Assembly: GCF_032854445.1 (NCBI RefSeq)
Contig: NC_088300.1
Location: 74,765,005-74,825,004 of the forward strand
Source of the DNA: Liolophura sinensis
Lineage: Eukaryota; Mollusca; Polyplacophora; Chitonida; Chitonidae
DNA: 60,000 nt
Direction of reading: 5' to 3'
Shown here: one piece after another, positions 12,430 to 23,162 of the stretch
Layout of the letters: every line of letters begins with the position of its first letter
Numbering within the stretch: the stretch's first letter is position 1
Made by a program: the position numbers and the translations under genes
The notes under the pieces: model-generated
Told to the model about the DNA's origin: nothing
Seen by the model: only the letters and a program-made list of their open reading frames with translations
Databases searched by the model: none

Positions 12430-14430
12430 TTACTACACTAATGTGACTTTCATCCTGTTCCCCTATAAATACATGTACATTGTGACGTTAATACAGTAAT
12501 GTGTAGGGGCCTCCGTGGCTCAGTCGGTTAGCGCGCTAGCGCAGCGTAGTGACCCACCAATGCGGTCGCTGTGAGTTCAAGACCAGCTTATGCTGGCTTC
12601 CTCTCCGGCCGTACGTGAGAAGGTCTGCCAGCAACCTGCGGATGGTCGTGGGTTTCCCCCGGGCTTCGCCCGGTTTCCACCCACCATAATGCTGGCCGCC
12701 GTCGTATAAGTGAAATATTCTTGAGTACGGCGTAAAACACCAATCAAAAAAAAAAAAAAAAAAAAAAAAGTAATGTGACTTTCATCTTGTTGCCATATAC
12801 ATACATGTACATTGTGGGGTTACTACACTAATGTGACTTTCATCTTGTTCCGCTATACAGACATGTACATTGTGACGTTGCTACCCTAATGTGACTTTCA
12901 TCTTGTTTTCCTATACATACATGTACATTGTGAAGTTACTACACTAATGTGAGTTTGATCTTGTTCCCCTATACATACATGTACATTGTGAAGTTACTAC
13001 ACTAATGTGACTTTCATCTTGTTCCCCTATACATACATGTACACTGTGAAGTTACTACCCTAATGTGACTTTCATCCTGTTCCCCTATACATACCGGTAC
13101 ATTGCGAAGTTACCACACTAATGTGACTTTCATCCTGTTCCCCTATACATACATGTACATTGCGAAGTTACCACACTAATGTGACTTTCATCCTGTTCCC
13201 CTATACATGTACATTTTGACGCTGCTACACTAATGTGACTTTCATCCTGTTCCCCTATAAATACATGTACATTGTGAAGTTACTACACTAATGTGACTTT
13301 TATCTTGTTCCCCTATACATACATGTACATTGTGAAGTTACTACACTAATGTGACTTTTATCTTGTTCCCCTATACATACATGTACATTGTGACGTTACT
13401 ACACTAATGTGACTTCCATCTTGTTCCCCTATACATACATGTACACTGTAAAGTTACTACACTAATGTGACTTCCATCTTGTTCCCCTATACATACATGT
13501 ACATTGTGAAGTTACTACACTAATGTGACTTTTATCTTGTTCCCCTATACATACATGTACATTGTGAAGTTACTACACTAATGTGACTTTTATCTTGTTC
13601 CCCTATACATACATGTACATTGTGACGTCACTACCCTAATGTGACTTCCATCTTGTTCCCTATACATACATGTACATTGTGAAGTTACTACACTAATGTG
13701 ACTTTCATCCTGTTCCCCTATAAATACATGTACATTGTGACGTTGCTACACTAATGTGACTTCCATCTTGTTCCCCTATACATACATGTACACTGTAAAG
13801 TTACTACCCTAATGTGACTTTTATCTTGTTCCCCTATACATACATGTACACTGTAAAGTTACTACACTAATGTGACTTTCATCCTGTTCCCCTATACATA
13901 CATGTACATTGTGAAGTTACTACACTAATGTGACTTTTATCTTGTTCCCCTATACATACATGTACATTGTGAAGTTACTACACTAATGTGACTTTTATCT
14001 TGTTCCCCTATACATACATGTACATTGTGACGTTGCTACACTAATGTGACTTTCATCTTGTTCCCCTATACATACATGTACACTGTGACGTTAATACACT
14101 AATGTGACTTTTATCTTGTTCCCCTATACATACATGTACACTGTAAAGTTACTACACTAATGTGACTTTCATCCTGTTCCCCTATACATACCGGTACATT
14201 GTGAAATTACTACACTAATGTGACTTTCATCTTGTTCCCTATACATACATGTACATTGTGAAGTTACTACACTAATGTGACTTTCATCTTGTTCCCCTAT
14301 ACATACACGTAGATTCTGAAGTTACTACAATAATGTGACTTTCATCTGGTTCCCTTATACATACATGTACACTGTGACGTTAATACACTAATGTGACTTT
14401 TATCTTGATCCGCTTTACATGCACGTGCAT
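12430..14430. repeat. 58-bp minisatellite, about 30 units, split by a SINE
   Basis: Unit: TTACTACACTAATGTGACTT, TCATCTTGTTCCCCTATACA, TACATGTACATTGTGAAG. Starts of adjacent units near 13271 and 13329 give the 58-bp period. A single related unit (CTAATGTGACTTTCATCTTA) remains at the equivalent place in units 2 and 3, so the array expanded in unit 1 after duplication or was lost in the others. Confidence 0.95.
12504..12769 (+). mobile_element. Full-length tRNA-derived SINE with A-tail and target-site duplication
   Basis: Head GGGGCCTCCGTGGCTCAGTC contains a perfect A box (TGGCTCAGTCGG), and GAGTTCAAGACC is a B box match, so it looks like a Pol III tRNA-type head. The body matches all other SINE copies in the window and ends CACCAATC followed by about 24 A. 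It is flanked by AGTAATGTG on both sides (12495-12503 and 12769-12777), a 9-bp duplication of the 58-bp minisatellite. The intact head, clean tail and clean duplication point to a relatively young insertion. Confidence 0.93.
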
Positions 14431-14687
14431 TCACAAATGTCCACACAGCAGATAAGTATGTTTTTTAAACGATTTTATTGAAAAAAGGATAATGATAGCG
14501 ACTCGAACATGTCATAAGTTTATTCACAATTCAACGATTGATACTAAATACCCACTTCAAAATACCCATTAGGATATCATCACGGATAAATGTATGCACA
14601 AAAAAAAGAAAAACACCAGTGATTGTAATTTTATAATTTTGATACTGTGTCTGACCTCTTTTTGTCAAACACATGTACATCCTGAGG
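14431..14687. other. Short unit-1 spacer
   Basis: AT-rich. Contains GATACTGTGTCTGACCTSTT and GTCAAACACATGTACATCCT, repeated later at about 14965, 23240 and 32040. Nothing coding. Confidence 0.5.
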
Positions 14688-14890
14688 CTGTGAGAGCAGT
14701 GAACAGGGTGCTGGTTGGTCAGGCTGAGCGTGTGAGAGCAGTGAACAGCATGCTGGTTGGTCAGGCTGGGCGTGTGAGAGCAGTGAACAGCATGCTGGTT
14801 GGTCAGGCTGGGCGTGTGAGAGCAGTGAACAGCATGCTAGTTGGTCAGGCTGGGCGTGTGAGAGCAGTGAACAGCATGCTGGTTGGTCAA
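14688..14890 (-). repeat. 42-bp array in reverse orientation, unit 1 (about 5 units)
   Basis: Units GTGAGAGCAGTGAACAGCAT, GCTGGTTGGTCAGGCTGGGC, GT. This is the reverse complement of the unit in the long 42-bp arrays at 20.9, 29.2, 30.1 and 37.0 kb. Confidence 0.95.
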
Positions 14891-15189
14891 ATACTGATGT
14901 GACTTTCATCTTATTCCCCTTTACATACATGTATATTGTACATTGTGATTGTAATTTTATAACTTTGATACTGTGTCCGACCTGTTTTTGTCAAACACGT
15001 GTTTATCCTTAAGGTAATAACAGGAATAGCCTACAAGACACACTGCAGGTATTTGGTTGTGACATTTTTATTTGGAAAAAATTAAATTAAATTTATGGGA
15101 TTTTTATCTTGTTCCCACACACGCCCATGCTGCAGATCAATATTTTATTTAAAATATTTCAGTGAAAGAATACATTCACAGTAATTACA

Positions 15190-15485
15190 CACATTTAAAT
15201 TATGATGAGGATACCACCGTGTATGAGTGATCAAAAAACAAAGCAGTCAATGTAAATTATGATGAGGATATCACCATGTATGAGTGATCAAAAAACAAAG
15301 CAGTCAATGTAAATTATGATGAGGATATCACCATGTATGAGTGATCAAAAAACAAAGCAGTCAATGTAAATTATGATGAGGATATCACCATGTATGAGTG
15401 ATCAAAAACACAGCAGTCAATGTAAATTATGATGAAGATATCATTATGTATGAGTGATCAAGAAACACAGTAGTCAATGTAAATT
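15190..15485. repeat. 57-bp minisatellite, 5 units
   Basis: Units contain TGTAAATTATGATGAGGATA, TCACCATGTATGAGTGATCA and AAAAACAAAGCAGTCAA. Only a single diverged unit is present at the equivalent positions of units 2 and 3 (about 23415 and 32245). Confidence 0.92.
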
Positions 15486-15489
15486 TATA

Positions 15490-17200
15490 CATTTACATAA
15501 TTGTAATTTATGAACATCCCCATGGTAACAATATATAAGACTTACTGCAGGTAGTCAATTTTAATTATAATAATTTAATGAATTAGGTTAAAAACACGGG
15601 GTGGTTGGGGGGAGGATCGGCTACTGAATGAGGTTCACTTTTGTCTCATGAAGTCTGCTTTATTGAATGAATGTACAGTGATATATCGCCTACGGATTTG
15701 TTCAGATATTCACTGATAATAATCTCAGTTACCATTGAGTTGCTTTTATCTGCATAATTTCTTATGCAAAGTAATGTTGTTTTGGATAATTCCATTAAAT
15801 TTGATAATAACCAAATTCAGAGGTGGAATATTTCTATATATTTACTATGATTTCAATTCACACAGGCTAATAGATCTTGCAACATCTGAGTTACCTCGAT
15901 ATATTAAAGAAACATGAATACCAGTATAGATTTAATGAATTTTTTTATGAAAGAAGAATCCCTCAAAAGTTATTTTTGCAAGCTTTATTTCTAAAGGTTT
16001 TTTTCGGTTAAAAATAGTTTTAAACACTGTCAATGAATAACACATCAGCTATTAATCAGAAAGTTATTATCCATCTGTTCATTCTTTGTCAACTCAGATC
16101 TATGTCTGATCATCCATTCATTGTGAACACCTAATATCTTCTTGAAGTTAACAATTTTCTTTTTAAAATCCACAAATTTCCGATAAAGTAGTGTTTTCAG
16201 TCCTCTGAAATCAGTGAGGAAAACACAAACAATGTTTAAGTTTTACTCGACAGTGTTGGACTCGTTCACAAAAAAAAAATAAAGCGTGTGAAACCAGTTA
16301 CCATAAAAGGACTCACCGAGGTGGTGACTAGGTGGAAAGGTCCAGGCCTGCTGTTTTGCATAAAAGTGGTCTCAGTTTGTACACTTGATTTTTATTGGTT
16401 AATGACCATGACCATTACCGACTAGCTTTGCTTTGTGGAATTCAGGACATAATCTAGGTCAGAATATTACTGCCCCACATCAAAGGCTTTGTTTTGATTG
16501 GCTACTTTAAGCCAGAAACCATAATTTCACTAGATGATTACAACGGCAATAGCGTATCGCTCGGGAATAGAAATATCGAGGCTGTGTCGTGACAAAACCG
16601 GAGAATATCATGAAAATCCTGCCACCCAGAAGAGTTGTATTCCTTTATAATGATATTTTTCTTGTTATACAAGGATTGGTTATAAACATTATGTTCGATT
16701 TCAAGTAAACTAAGAAAACCGATTGTACACCTGAATGAATATGCAGGGCAAATCCCCACTTGTCAGATGCATTTTGTTAGTAGTGAGCACTTCATGAATA
16801 TTCATAAAGCAGTTAAGCATATAGTTTAGACATCGATGTTTGAGCAGACAGAAGCGGCTGACCACAAGGGTTTAGACATACGTCTTACGCTGAGCAGACC
16901 GGATTGACGGCCAGGCTTTATAAACAAGGTAAGGCAGTTCTCCCCGTACTGAATACAGTCTAACTTTTCTCTCAGATAGAGAGACTTAGTGGAACAAAGT
17001 AAAAAACAAACAAATAGCGATAGCATAAAGACAAGAAACGAAGTTTTAAGTTTTATTCAAAATGATACCAAGAGATCAAGACAACTTGCACATCATCTAC
17101 GAAGTGTAAGATGGACGTGAGATATAAATCTCATAGAGGGGGGTAGCAGTGATAAATTTATCAGGAGGCCGGTTCATCAGCACCAATTTGATCGGTTTAT
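15490..17200. other. Upstream region of SCP copy B, with a strongly conserved block
   Basis: No gene called. The stretch at about 16500-17035 is almost identical to 24475-25010 and 33300-33830, clearly better conserved than the sequence to its left. It includes the 12-bp palindrome ATGAATATTCAT at 16794-16805. Short minus-strand frames in the block are preserved only because the DNA is duplicated. A cis-regulatory role is inference. Confidence 0.5.
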
Positions 17201-17207
17201 TTTCTTT

Positions 17208-17268
17208 TATACATAGCACGAGTGGTCAGAGGACACATGTTGCATGGGCCTAGTCTTGTGTACTAGGT
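17208..17268 (+). promoter_or_regulatory. TATA box, first non-coding exon and splice donor, SCP copy B
   Basis: TTTATACATAGCACGAG holds a TATA-like box at 17208-17215. About 50 bp further is CTAG/GTAAGTTG with exon end at 17266 and GT at 17267. The same arrangement occurs in units 2 and 3 and, on the minus strand, before both SCP copies near 45.1 and 53.8 kb, which supports it as the real promoter and first exon. Transcription should start about 30 bp after the box, giving a very short first exon. Confidence 0.65.
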
Positions 17269-17945
17269 AAGTTGCGAGTGATTTAGACAAATATGTTTTT
17301 AAATCATTAATATAAATTCACTTAAATTTATTTATTTATTTGTTTTGGTGTTTGGCTGTACGTAAATTATTTTACTTGTACAACGGCGATCTGTGGCAGG
17401 AAACCGGGCAGATCTCGGGGTAAACATGCCACGATCCCAGGCTGCTGGCAGACCTTCCTACGTACGACATAATAATAATAAGTAACAATGCATATTGATG
17501 AAAAATGTCAGAATTTTTAAGCACAACCGTAATTAAAGACACCAGTGGAATGTCACGTCTCGGTCCACCGAATAGTCAACTCTAAGTCTCGCTTTCATGA
17601 CTTCCCACGACCTTCCAATTTCCCACACAGTAGCGCTGCAAGAAAACTTTAGTATAACGCCAATTGTAACAGCTGTGCAGAGAACCCCTATTTATCTCTT
17701 GAATACACAGCTCTATCCCCGCAAGTTATAATCTGAGGCGTCCAGGTATCAGCTAAACACTCTCTGTTCTTCTTAAACCCTTGACACAACTACAACTTGG
17801 TTAAGAAACGTTGTGGACATACGCACAATGGCAGTCATGAAGCAAACGCCATGCCTGTCATTCCTGTAATTACAAAATCGTAGTCATCTCTTAAATAAAT
17901 AATATATTTGACATATACTTATGATTTATGTATGTATAATTTCAG
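17267..17945 (+). other. 5'-UTR intron of SCP copy B, with SINE relic and E-boxes
   Basis: From GTAAGTTG to TGTATAATTTCAG at 17933-17945. Holds a 5'-truncated reverse SINE relic at about 17333-17468. A conserved segment at 17655-17860 has CAATTG (17661-17666), the E-box CAGCTG (17670-17675) and a MEF2- or TATA-like CTATTTATC shortly after. That segment could be an intronic enhancer or a second promoter; the CAG/GTATCA after it is a weaker alternative donor. Confidence 0.6.
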
Positions 17946-17968
17946 AAACGAATCTTCTCAAGATAAAA

Positions 17969-18526
17969 ATGACTGTTTCTGAAATACTTAAAAATAAATG
18001 GCGCAAACTGTTCCATTATCGTGACACGGACAATGACGGGATTGTCACCGAACAAGACTATATCGGCTATTCGGAACACTTTGTAAAGATTTATGGGGAT
18101 CGGGCAAAACCAGCCAGGCAAATTACCAAACTGATCTGGGATACCTTTTGCCCTCGAGGTTACCAACCCCAGGTGACGGAACAAGAGCTCGTTGACAACT
18201 ACACCTACCTGTACCACCATGATTTGCCGGGCTTTAAAGACAAGATCGAGAAGTACTGTAATCTTAGTTTTGACGCCATTGACGCCAACGGCGATGGGGA
18301 GATATCCCTGGCCGAGTACAGCGTCTACCAGAACAGTTTCGGCATCTACAACCGGGATTACATAGAACATATCTTTCACCAAATGGATCTGAATAAGGAC
18401 GGAACGATCAGCCGAGAAGAGTTCGTGAAGGAAATCATGGACTATGTGTTTGAGAATATTCCGGAGAAAATTCCTGAATTGTACGACCATTATCAAGCAA
18501 AGAATTTTAGAAAGAAGGAAGTGTAA
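17969..18526 (+). CDS. Sarcoplasmic calcium-binding protein-like EF-hand protein, copy B
   Basis: 185 aa, single coding exon. No signal peptide or membrane segment, so a soluble cytosolic Ca2+-binding protein is expected. EF-hand 1 is DTDNDGIVTEQD at residues 19-30, with Asp at position 12. The segment around 57-85 is the degenerate EF-hand 2. EF-hand 3 is DANGDGEISLAE at 105-116 and EF-hand 4 is DLNKDGTISREE at 140-151; both keep D1, x3, D5, G6 and E12. Three working sites plus a lost EF-hand 2 is the pattern of invertebrate SCPs and relatives such as calexcitin. I chose ATG at 17969 rather than the in-frame ATG at 17921, because the latter lies before the splice acceptor TAATTTCAG (17945). 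It differs from copies C and D at about ten residues, e.g. SEILKN for TELLKN and EV for EL at the end. Muscle expression is inferred from the family only. Confidence 0.93.
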   Translation: MTVSEILKNKWRKLFHYRDTDNDGIVTEQDYIGYSEHFVKIYGDRAKPARQITKLIWDTFCPRGYQPQVTEQELVDNYTYLYHHDLPGFKDKIEKYCNLSFDAIDANGDGEISLAEYSVYQNSFGIYNRDYIEHIFHQMDLNKDGTISREEFVKEIMDYVFENIPEKIPELYDHYQAKNFRKKEV

Positions 18527-18816
18527 TGTTTTGTTGAAAATTAATTGCTATCAGACAAACGAGATAATACATGTAAGAGATAATATAAGATTTACAATTG
18601 AAACAACTAAGAGACAAGGCTTTGAGCAATACTTCATGCCCACCATTCACATAGATTTCTCATTCTGCATATAGTCTGACAAACACACTAGGTTGATACA
18701 ATATGCACAGTACGTTTGCGAGTGAAAACAAACCTTTCAGTAAAGAGGCGTCTAGCACATACATGTAGCTTCATCATGTAACTAGTTCAGAATATAGTGG
18801 AATGTTTCCCTTCCGT

Positions 18817-18822
18817 AATAAA
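18817..18822 (+). terminator. Polyadenylation signal AATAAA, SCP copy B
   Basis: CGTAATAAACAAATA lies 291 nt after the stop codon and is conserved at the same place in units 2 and 3. Confidence 0.6.
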
Positions 18823-19084
18823 CAAATACCTCAACAACTGCTTTTCTTTATTTTTAATTTTAGTTTGGAGGAAAGGAAGGGGGGTGGTGGTTTTGAGGAC
18901 AGAAATCGACCACAGATGGTAAAAAATAACAAAGCTCGAAGCAGACAAATACATGTGACACCTGATAAAAAACCGCTCAGGTATCATAAAGCCAAACCTC
19001 AACAAGCAAGAACTGGATTTGATTATGAAGGCTGCTTGTTTCCAGCGAAAGACTGCTGTGTCACTGTGCCCGAGAGAGACTCTC

Positions 19085-19525
19085 ATTTGCCACTATGCTT
19101 TCTAGAGACCCTTATATTCCACTATGCTAGCTAGAGACTCTTATTTGCCACTATGCTAGCGAGAGACTCTTATTTGCCACTATGCTAGCTAGAGACTCTT
19201 ATTTGCCACTATGCTAGCTACAGACTCTTATTTGCCACTATGCTTTCTGGAGACCCTTATATTCCACTATGATGTCTAGAGACTCTTATTTGCTACTATG
19301 CTAGCTACAGACTCTTATTTGCCAATATGCTAGCTAGAGACTCTTATTTGCCATTATGCTAGCTAGAGGCTCTTATTTGCCACTATGCTAGCTAGAGACT
19401 CTTATTTGCCACCATGCTAGCTAGGGACTCTTATTTGCCACTATGCTAGCTAGAGACTCCTATTTGCCACCATGCTAGCGAGAGACTCTTATTTGTTACT
19501 ATGCTAGCGAGAGACTCTGTGTCTC
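19085..19525. repeat. 29-bp minisatellite, unit 1 (about 15 units)
   Basis: Unit GCTAGCTAGAGACTCTTATT plus TGCCACTAT, beginning just after a conserved region with a G-rich run (18868-18885). Homologous arrays of different length are at 26.9 and 35.8 kb. The unit includes the palindrome CTAGCTAG. Confidence 0.95.
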
Positions 19526-19876
19526 TGTGTCAACCAGATACTCTTATGCCACTGGGAAGCGAGAGCCTCTTTCGGTAGGGCAACAGTCAATGAAAATTTC
19601 ATGCGCAAGACTCAATCTTCAAAGACTATTTTATACAATGTGTAAGATTACAACGTTCAACAAAGAACACTTTCAATCGTATGTCTTAAAATATGTTGAA
19701 AAGAGGCGATTCAATCGATGATCTCTCTCCTGTGTTTACCAACACATTAATTTGAACATAGAAAAGGATGGTGAATCTAGTTGTTTTGTCGCATAAACTG
19801 GGCAGTCTGCGGGCAACAAGGGATATTTACTATGACGGTGGTGCAAAAAGTGACTTTAGTTGCGTTCATATTTACC

Positions 19877-20072
19877 TACTTGATTGGGGTTTGCGCCGCA
19901 CTCAAGAATAGTTCACTTATACAACGACGGTCAGCATTATAATTGGAGTTTGCAAGTTACTGCAGACCTTCCCACATACGACGGGAAAGAAAGACAGCGT
20001 GAGCTGGACTCGCAACGCCTGCATTGGTGAAAGGATCCTGTGCCATTGCTGCGCCCTGGAGCTCTCGTATGT
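19877..20072 (-). mobile_element. SINE relic upstream of the 3'-half pseudogene, unit 1
   Basis: Reverse-oriented SINE with TTGGGGTTTGCGCCGCACTC at its 3' end and CATTGGTGAAAGGATCCTGT near its head. Equivalent copies in units 2 and 3 show that it predates the unit duplication. Confidence 0.85.
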
Positions 20073-20152
20073 TACAGTCACATAAAATATAATTTAAAGT
20101 AACAGAAAAGAAAGTGTCTCACACGAGTGGTTGAATGTCAATAACAATAACT

Positions 20153-20350
20153 CTCTACCAGAACAGTTTCGTTATCCACAACCAGGGTTACGTAGAACAT
20201 ATTTTTCACCAAATGGGTCTGAATAAAGACAAGAACGATCAGCCGGGAAGAGTCGTGAAGGAAATCATGGACTATGTGTTTGAGAATTTTCTGGAGAAAA
20301 TTCCCGAATTGTGCGACCATTATCAAGCAAAGAATTTTAGAAAGAGTTAA
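20153..20350 (+). pseudogene. 3'-half SCP pseudogene, unit 1
   Basis: Homology to the SCP coding exon begins abruptly at the codon for Tyr120 (CTCTACCAGAACAGTTTCG) and continues through EF-hand 4, the stop and much of the 3' UTR. EF-hands 1-3 and any promoter are absent. Within EF-hand 4 a one-base insertion (GACAAGAACG for GACGGAACG) shifts the frame. A one-base loss further on (GAGTCGTG) restores it, so the loop reads NKDKNDQPGRVVKE and cannot bind Ca2+. A frame from an upstream ATG covers it (71 aa), but nothing suggests a functional product. Confidence 0.88.
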
Positions 20351-20929
20351 GTGTTATGTTTTTGTTAAATATTAATTGCTAGCAGACATACGAGATTATT
20401 TGTGTACTGTAGTTAAAAATTTTAAATTTAAAACAGCTATGAGAAACTGCCAAACCGTAAAAACATGATATTGCTAACACTACAACGTTGTACAACGTTA
20501 GCACAAACACATTCAACTGTGCGCCTTAAATAAGGTTGAAAAGAGGTGATAATTTCTATCCTGGGATAATGTCCTTTTCTCTCCAGTTTTCAGCAGGGAA
20601 AAGAAGAGAGCCTTAGGGTAAAATGCAGGTATTTGCTGTGACGATCAAGTAATTGTTATACTCGGGCCACAAGTAGCCACCGGGGTCACCAGCATATAGA
20701 CATGAACTGCCACACAGGAAACTGTCTCACATGAGTGACTGAGTCTCAGTGACACTAGTGATACATGTACGTACACTTCTAGGCAGTGGAAAAAAACCAT
20801 GAAACTATTTGAATGAGGCTTGTCAGCGTGCTTATTCGACCAACAAAACCCAATTTTTTTTCAACCGTACACACAACTGGTTGATCCCGGTCTTTGCCTC
20901 AAAGTCAGTGAATTCGGCTTATGCGTGCA
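20351..20929. other. Sequence between pseudogene and 42-bp array, unit 1
   Basis: Homologous to 28592-29209 of unit 2. The first part resembles the SCP 3' flank, including a degenerate copy of the AAGAGGCGA-type segment found at about 19690. This shows that the half gene was duplicated with its 3' flank. No gene. Confidence 0.5.
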
Positions 20930-22457
20930 TGCAGCGCACCCTGTTCACACACGCCCAGCTCAAACAAACAGCATGCCGTCCACTGCTATCACATTCCCAA
21001 CCCTATTAACCAGCGTGCCACGCACTAATCCCGTACGACAAACCTGACCAACCAATGTACTGCCCACTGCTACCACATGCCCAACCTGATCAACCAGCAC
21101 GTTGTGCATTGTTCCCTTACGCCCAACCTGACCAACCAGCATGCTTGTCACTGCTCCTACACGCCTACCCTGATCAACCAGCATGCCGTGCACTGCTCTA
21201 TCACGCCCAAATTGACCAACCAGCATGCATTGCCTTGCTCTATCACGCCCAACTTAACCAACCATCATGCGGTGCAGTGCTCTATCACGCCCAACCTGAC
21301 CAACCAGCATGCCGTGCTTTCCTCTCACACGCCATACTTGACCAACCATCATGCCCTGCACTGCTCTATCACGCCCAACTTGAACAACCAGCATCCATTG
21401 CATTGCTGTATCACGCTCAACCTGACCAGCCAGCATGCCGTGCTTTGCTCTCACACGTTCAACCTAACCAACAAGCACGACAACCTGACAAACCAACCTG
21501 ACAAACAAGCAGGCAGTGCACTGCTCTATCATGCCCAACCTGACCAACGAACATACAGTGCATTGCTCTATCACGTCCCACCTCACCAACCAGCATACCG
21601 TGCACTGCTTTATCACGCCCAACTTGACCAACAATCATGCAGTGCACTGCTCTATCACGCCCACATTGACCAACAATCATGCAGTGCACTGCTCTATCAC
21701 GCCCACCTTGACCAACCATTAAGCAGTGCACTGCTCCATCACGCACACCTTGACCAACCAGCATGCATTGCCTTGCTTTATCACGCCCAACCTGATCAAC
21801 CAGCATGCCGTGCTTTGCTCTCAAACGTTCAACCTAACCAACCAGCAAGCATTGCATTGCTGTATCACGCCGAACTTGACCAACCAGCATGCCGTGCACT
21901 GCTCTATCATGCCCAACCTGACCATCGAGCATACCATCCACTGCTCTATCACGTCCAACCTCACCAACCAGCATGCAGCGTACTGCTCTATCACGCCCAA
22001 CCTGACCAACCATCATGTCATGCTCTGCTCTATCACGCCGAACTTGACCAAACAGCATGCATTGCCTTGCTCTATCACTCCCAACCCGACCAACCAGCAT
22101 GCAGCCCTTTGCCCTCACATGTTCAACCTAACCAACCAGCATGCCGTGCATTGCTCTATTACGCCCACCTTGACCAACAATCATGCAGTGCACTGCACTA
22201 TCACGCCCAACCTGACCAACCAGCATGCCGTGCTTTGCTCTCACACGTTCAACCTAACCAACCAGCATGCCGTGCACTGCTCTATCACGCCCAGCGTGAC
22301 CAACCATCATGCAGGGCACCGCTCTATCACGCCCAACTTCACGCTCTATCACGCCCAAACCAGCATGCAGTGCACTGCTCTATCACGCCCAGCCTGACCA
22401 ACATGCATTGCATTGCTGTATCACGCCCAACCTGACCATCCAGCATGCCGTGCTCTG
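20930..22457 (+). repeat. 42-bp minisatellite, unit 1 (about 36 units)
   Basis: Unit ACGCCCAACCTGACCAACCA, GCATGCCGTGCACTGCTCTA, TC. Units vary at the GCCGTG/GCAGTG and ATCATG/AGCATG positions. As 42 is divisible by three, four or more frames stay open (up to 452 aa), giving 14-residue repeats on both strands; not genes. Confidence 0.96.
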
Positions 22458-22985
22458 AACTAACACTGAGTTACAGTGGGCCTCGGCTAAATACTTTGAT
22501 CGCAATTAGAATAATCATTATCGTTATCTGACAAATCAGGGAGTCAAAAATTAACAATATTGGCCTGTAAACATCTATGAAAAGCAGTTTGTTGATGAAC
22601 TAGTTTTCAAACATTCCACTGATCCAGTAGGCCTATTGTTGTAGTCTGTGCATGATTTGCTCAATCCAGGCATTGTAAATATTGTTTATAGCCAGTCCAT
22701 CCAGGTAAATTGTTTTACTTCAGCTTCTGCACCTCGTGTTTTCTGCCTGAACAAAGAATCAACATAGGTTACATGTAAAATAAATGTTTGCCTTTCTTAA
22801 CATTTTTAGCTTTGTTCAAAATTTTAATTTCTTCAATAGCTTTTGCTTCATTTATACAGACTTCAAAAGTAACAAGAATGGAAGCTACGATCACCTTTAC
22901 AGAGACATTAGAACTTAGTACCTGTTTGTGAGATTTTTAGAGTGAACATTAGTTTATTAATCCTTTAAAGCTAATTGAACTGTTA
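22457..22985. repeat. Spacer block S, copy 2
   Basis: Near-identical to 11890-12425, ending ATCCTTTAAAGCTAATTGAA. It separates the plus-oriented 42-bp array on its left from the reverse-oriented one on its right. Confidence 0.88.
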
Positions 22986-22989
22986 ATGT

Positions 22990-23162
22990 GATCAGACAGG
23001 GCCTCTGAGAGCTGTGAACAGCATGCTGGTTGGTCAGGCTGGGCGTGTGAGAGCAGTGAACAGCATGCTGGTTGGTCAGGCTGAGCGTGTGAGAGCAGTG
23101 AACAGCATGCTGGTTGGTCAGGCTGAGCGTGTGAGAGCAGTGAACAACATGCTGGTTGGTCT
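22990..23162 (-). repeat. 42-bp array in reverse orientation, unit 2 (about 4 units)
   Basis: GTGAGAGCAGTGAACAGCAT then GCTGGTTGGTCAGGCTGAGC; reverse complement of the flanking long arrays. Confidence 0.95.

Larger units (their letters stand above)
11890..22456. repeat. Tandem segmental unit 1 (about 10.6 kb)
   Basis: First of three tandem units carrying one complete SCP gene plus one 3'-half SCP pseudogene. Order: spacer block, 58-bp array (expanded only here), inverted 42-bp array, 57-bp array, conserved upstream block, promoter, intron, SCP, 29-bp array, SINE relic, pseudogene, 42-bp array. SCP starts are 7951 bp (units 1 to 2) and 8833 bp (units 2 to 3) apart; the difference is mostly array length. 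Confidence 0.85.

Noticed and set aside
12504-12590. Possible tRNA gene (perfect A box, good B box)
   Set aside because: It is the head of a SINE with A-tail and target-site duplication; no complete cloverleaf or anticodon arm was found.
16538-17026. Conserved minus-strand frames of 66-73 aa upstream of each plus-strand SCP gene
   Set aside because: They occur in recently duplicated DNA, have no recognisable domain, and the downstream one changes length between units. Nucleotide conservation is better explained by regulatory constraint or conversion.
17921-17968. In-frame upstream ATG adding 16 residues (MIYVCIISETNLLKIK) to SCP copies B-D
   Set aside because: It lies before the splice acceptor TAATTTCAG, so it is intronic; copies E and F start at the equivalent of the downstream ATG.
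17942-18496. 184-aa antisense frame opposite the SCP coding exon (also opposite copies C and D)
   Set aside because: Exact shadow of a well-supported EF-hand exon; it is retained in the paralogues only because the sense strand is conserved.
19085-19525. CRISPR-like look of the 29-bp arrays
   Set aside because: Units are contiguous with no unique spacers, and the sequence is eukaryotic; these are minisatellites.
21077-22435. 452-aa open frame of 14-residue repeats (TPNLTNQHAVHCSI type), and similar frames at 30149-31048 and 37.0-42.1 kb
   Set aside because: The 42-bp unit lacks stops in several frames on both strands, so long frames arise automatically. There is no non-repeat domain, consistent start context or splice signal, and frames shift wherever a unit has an indel.
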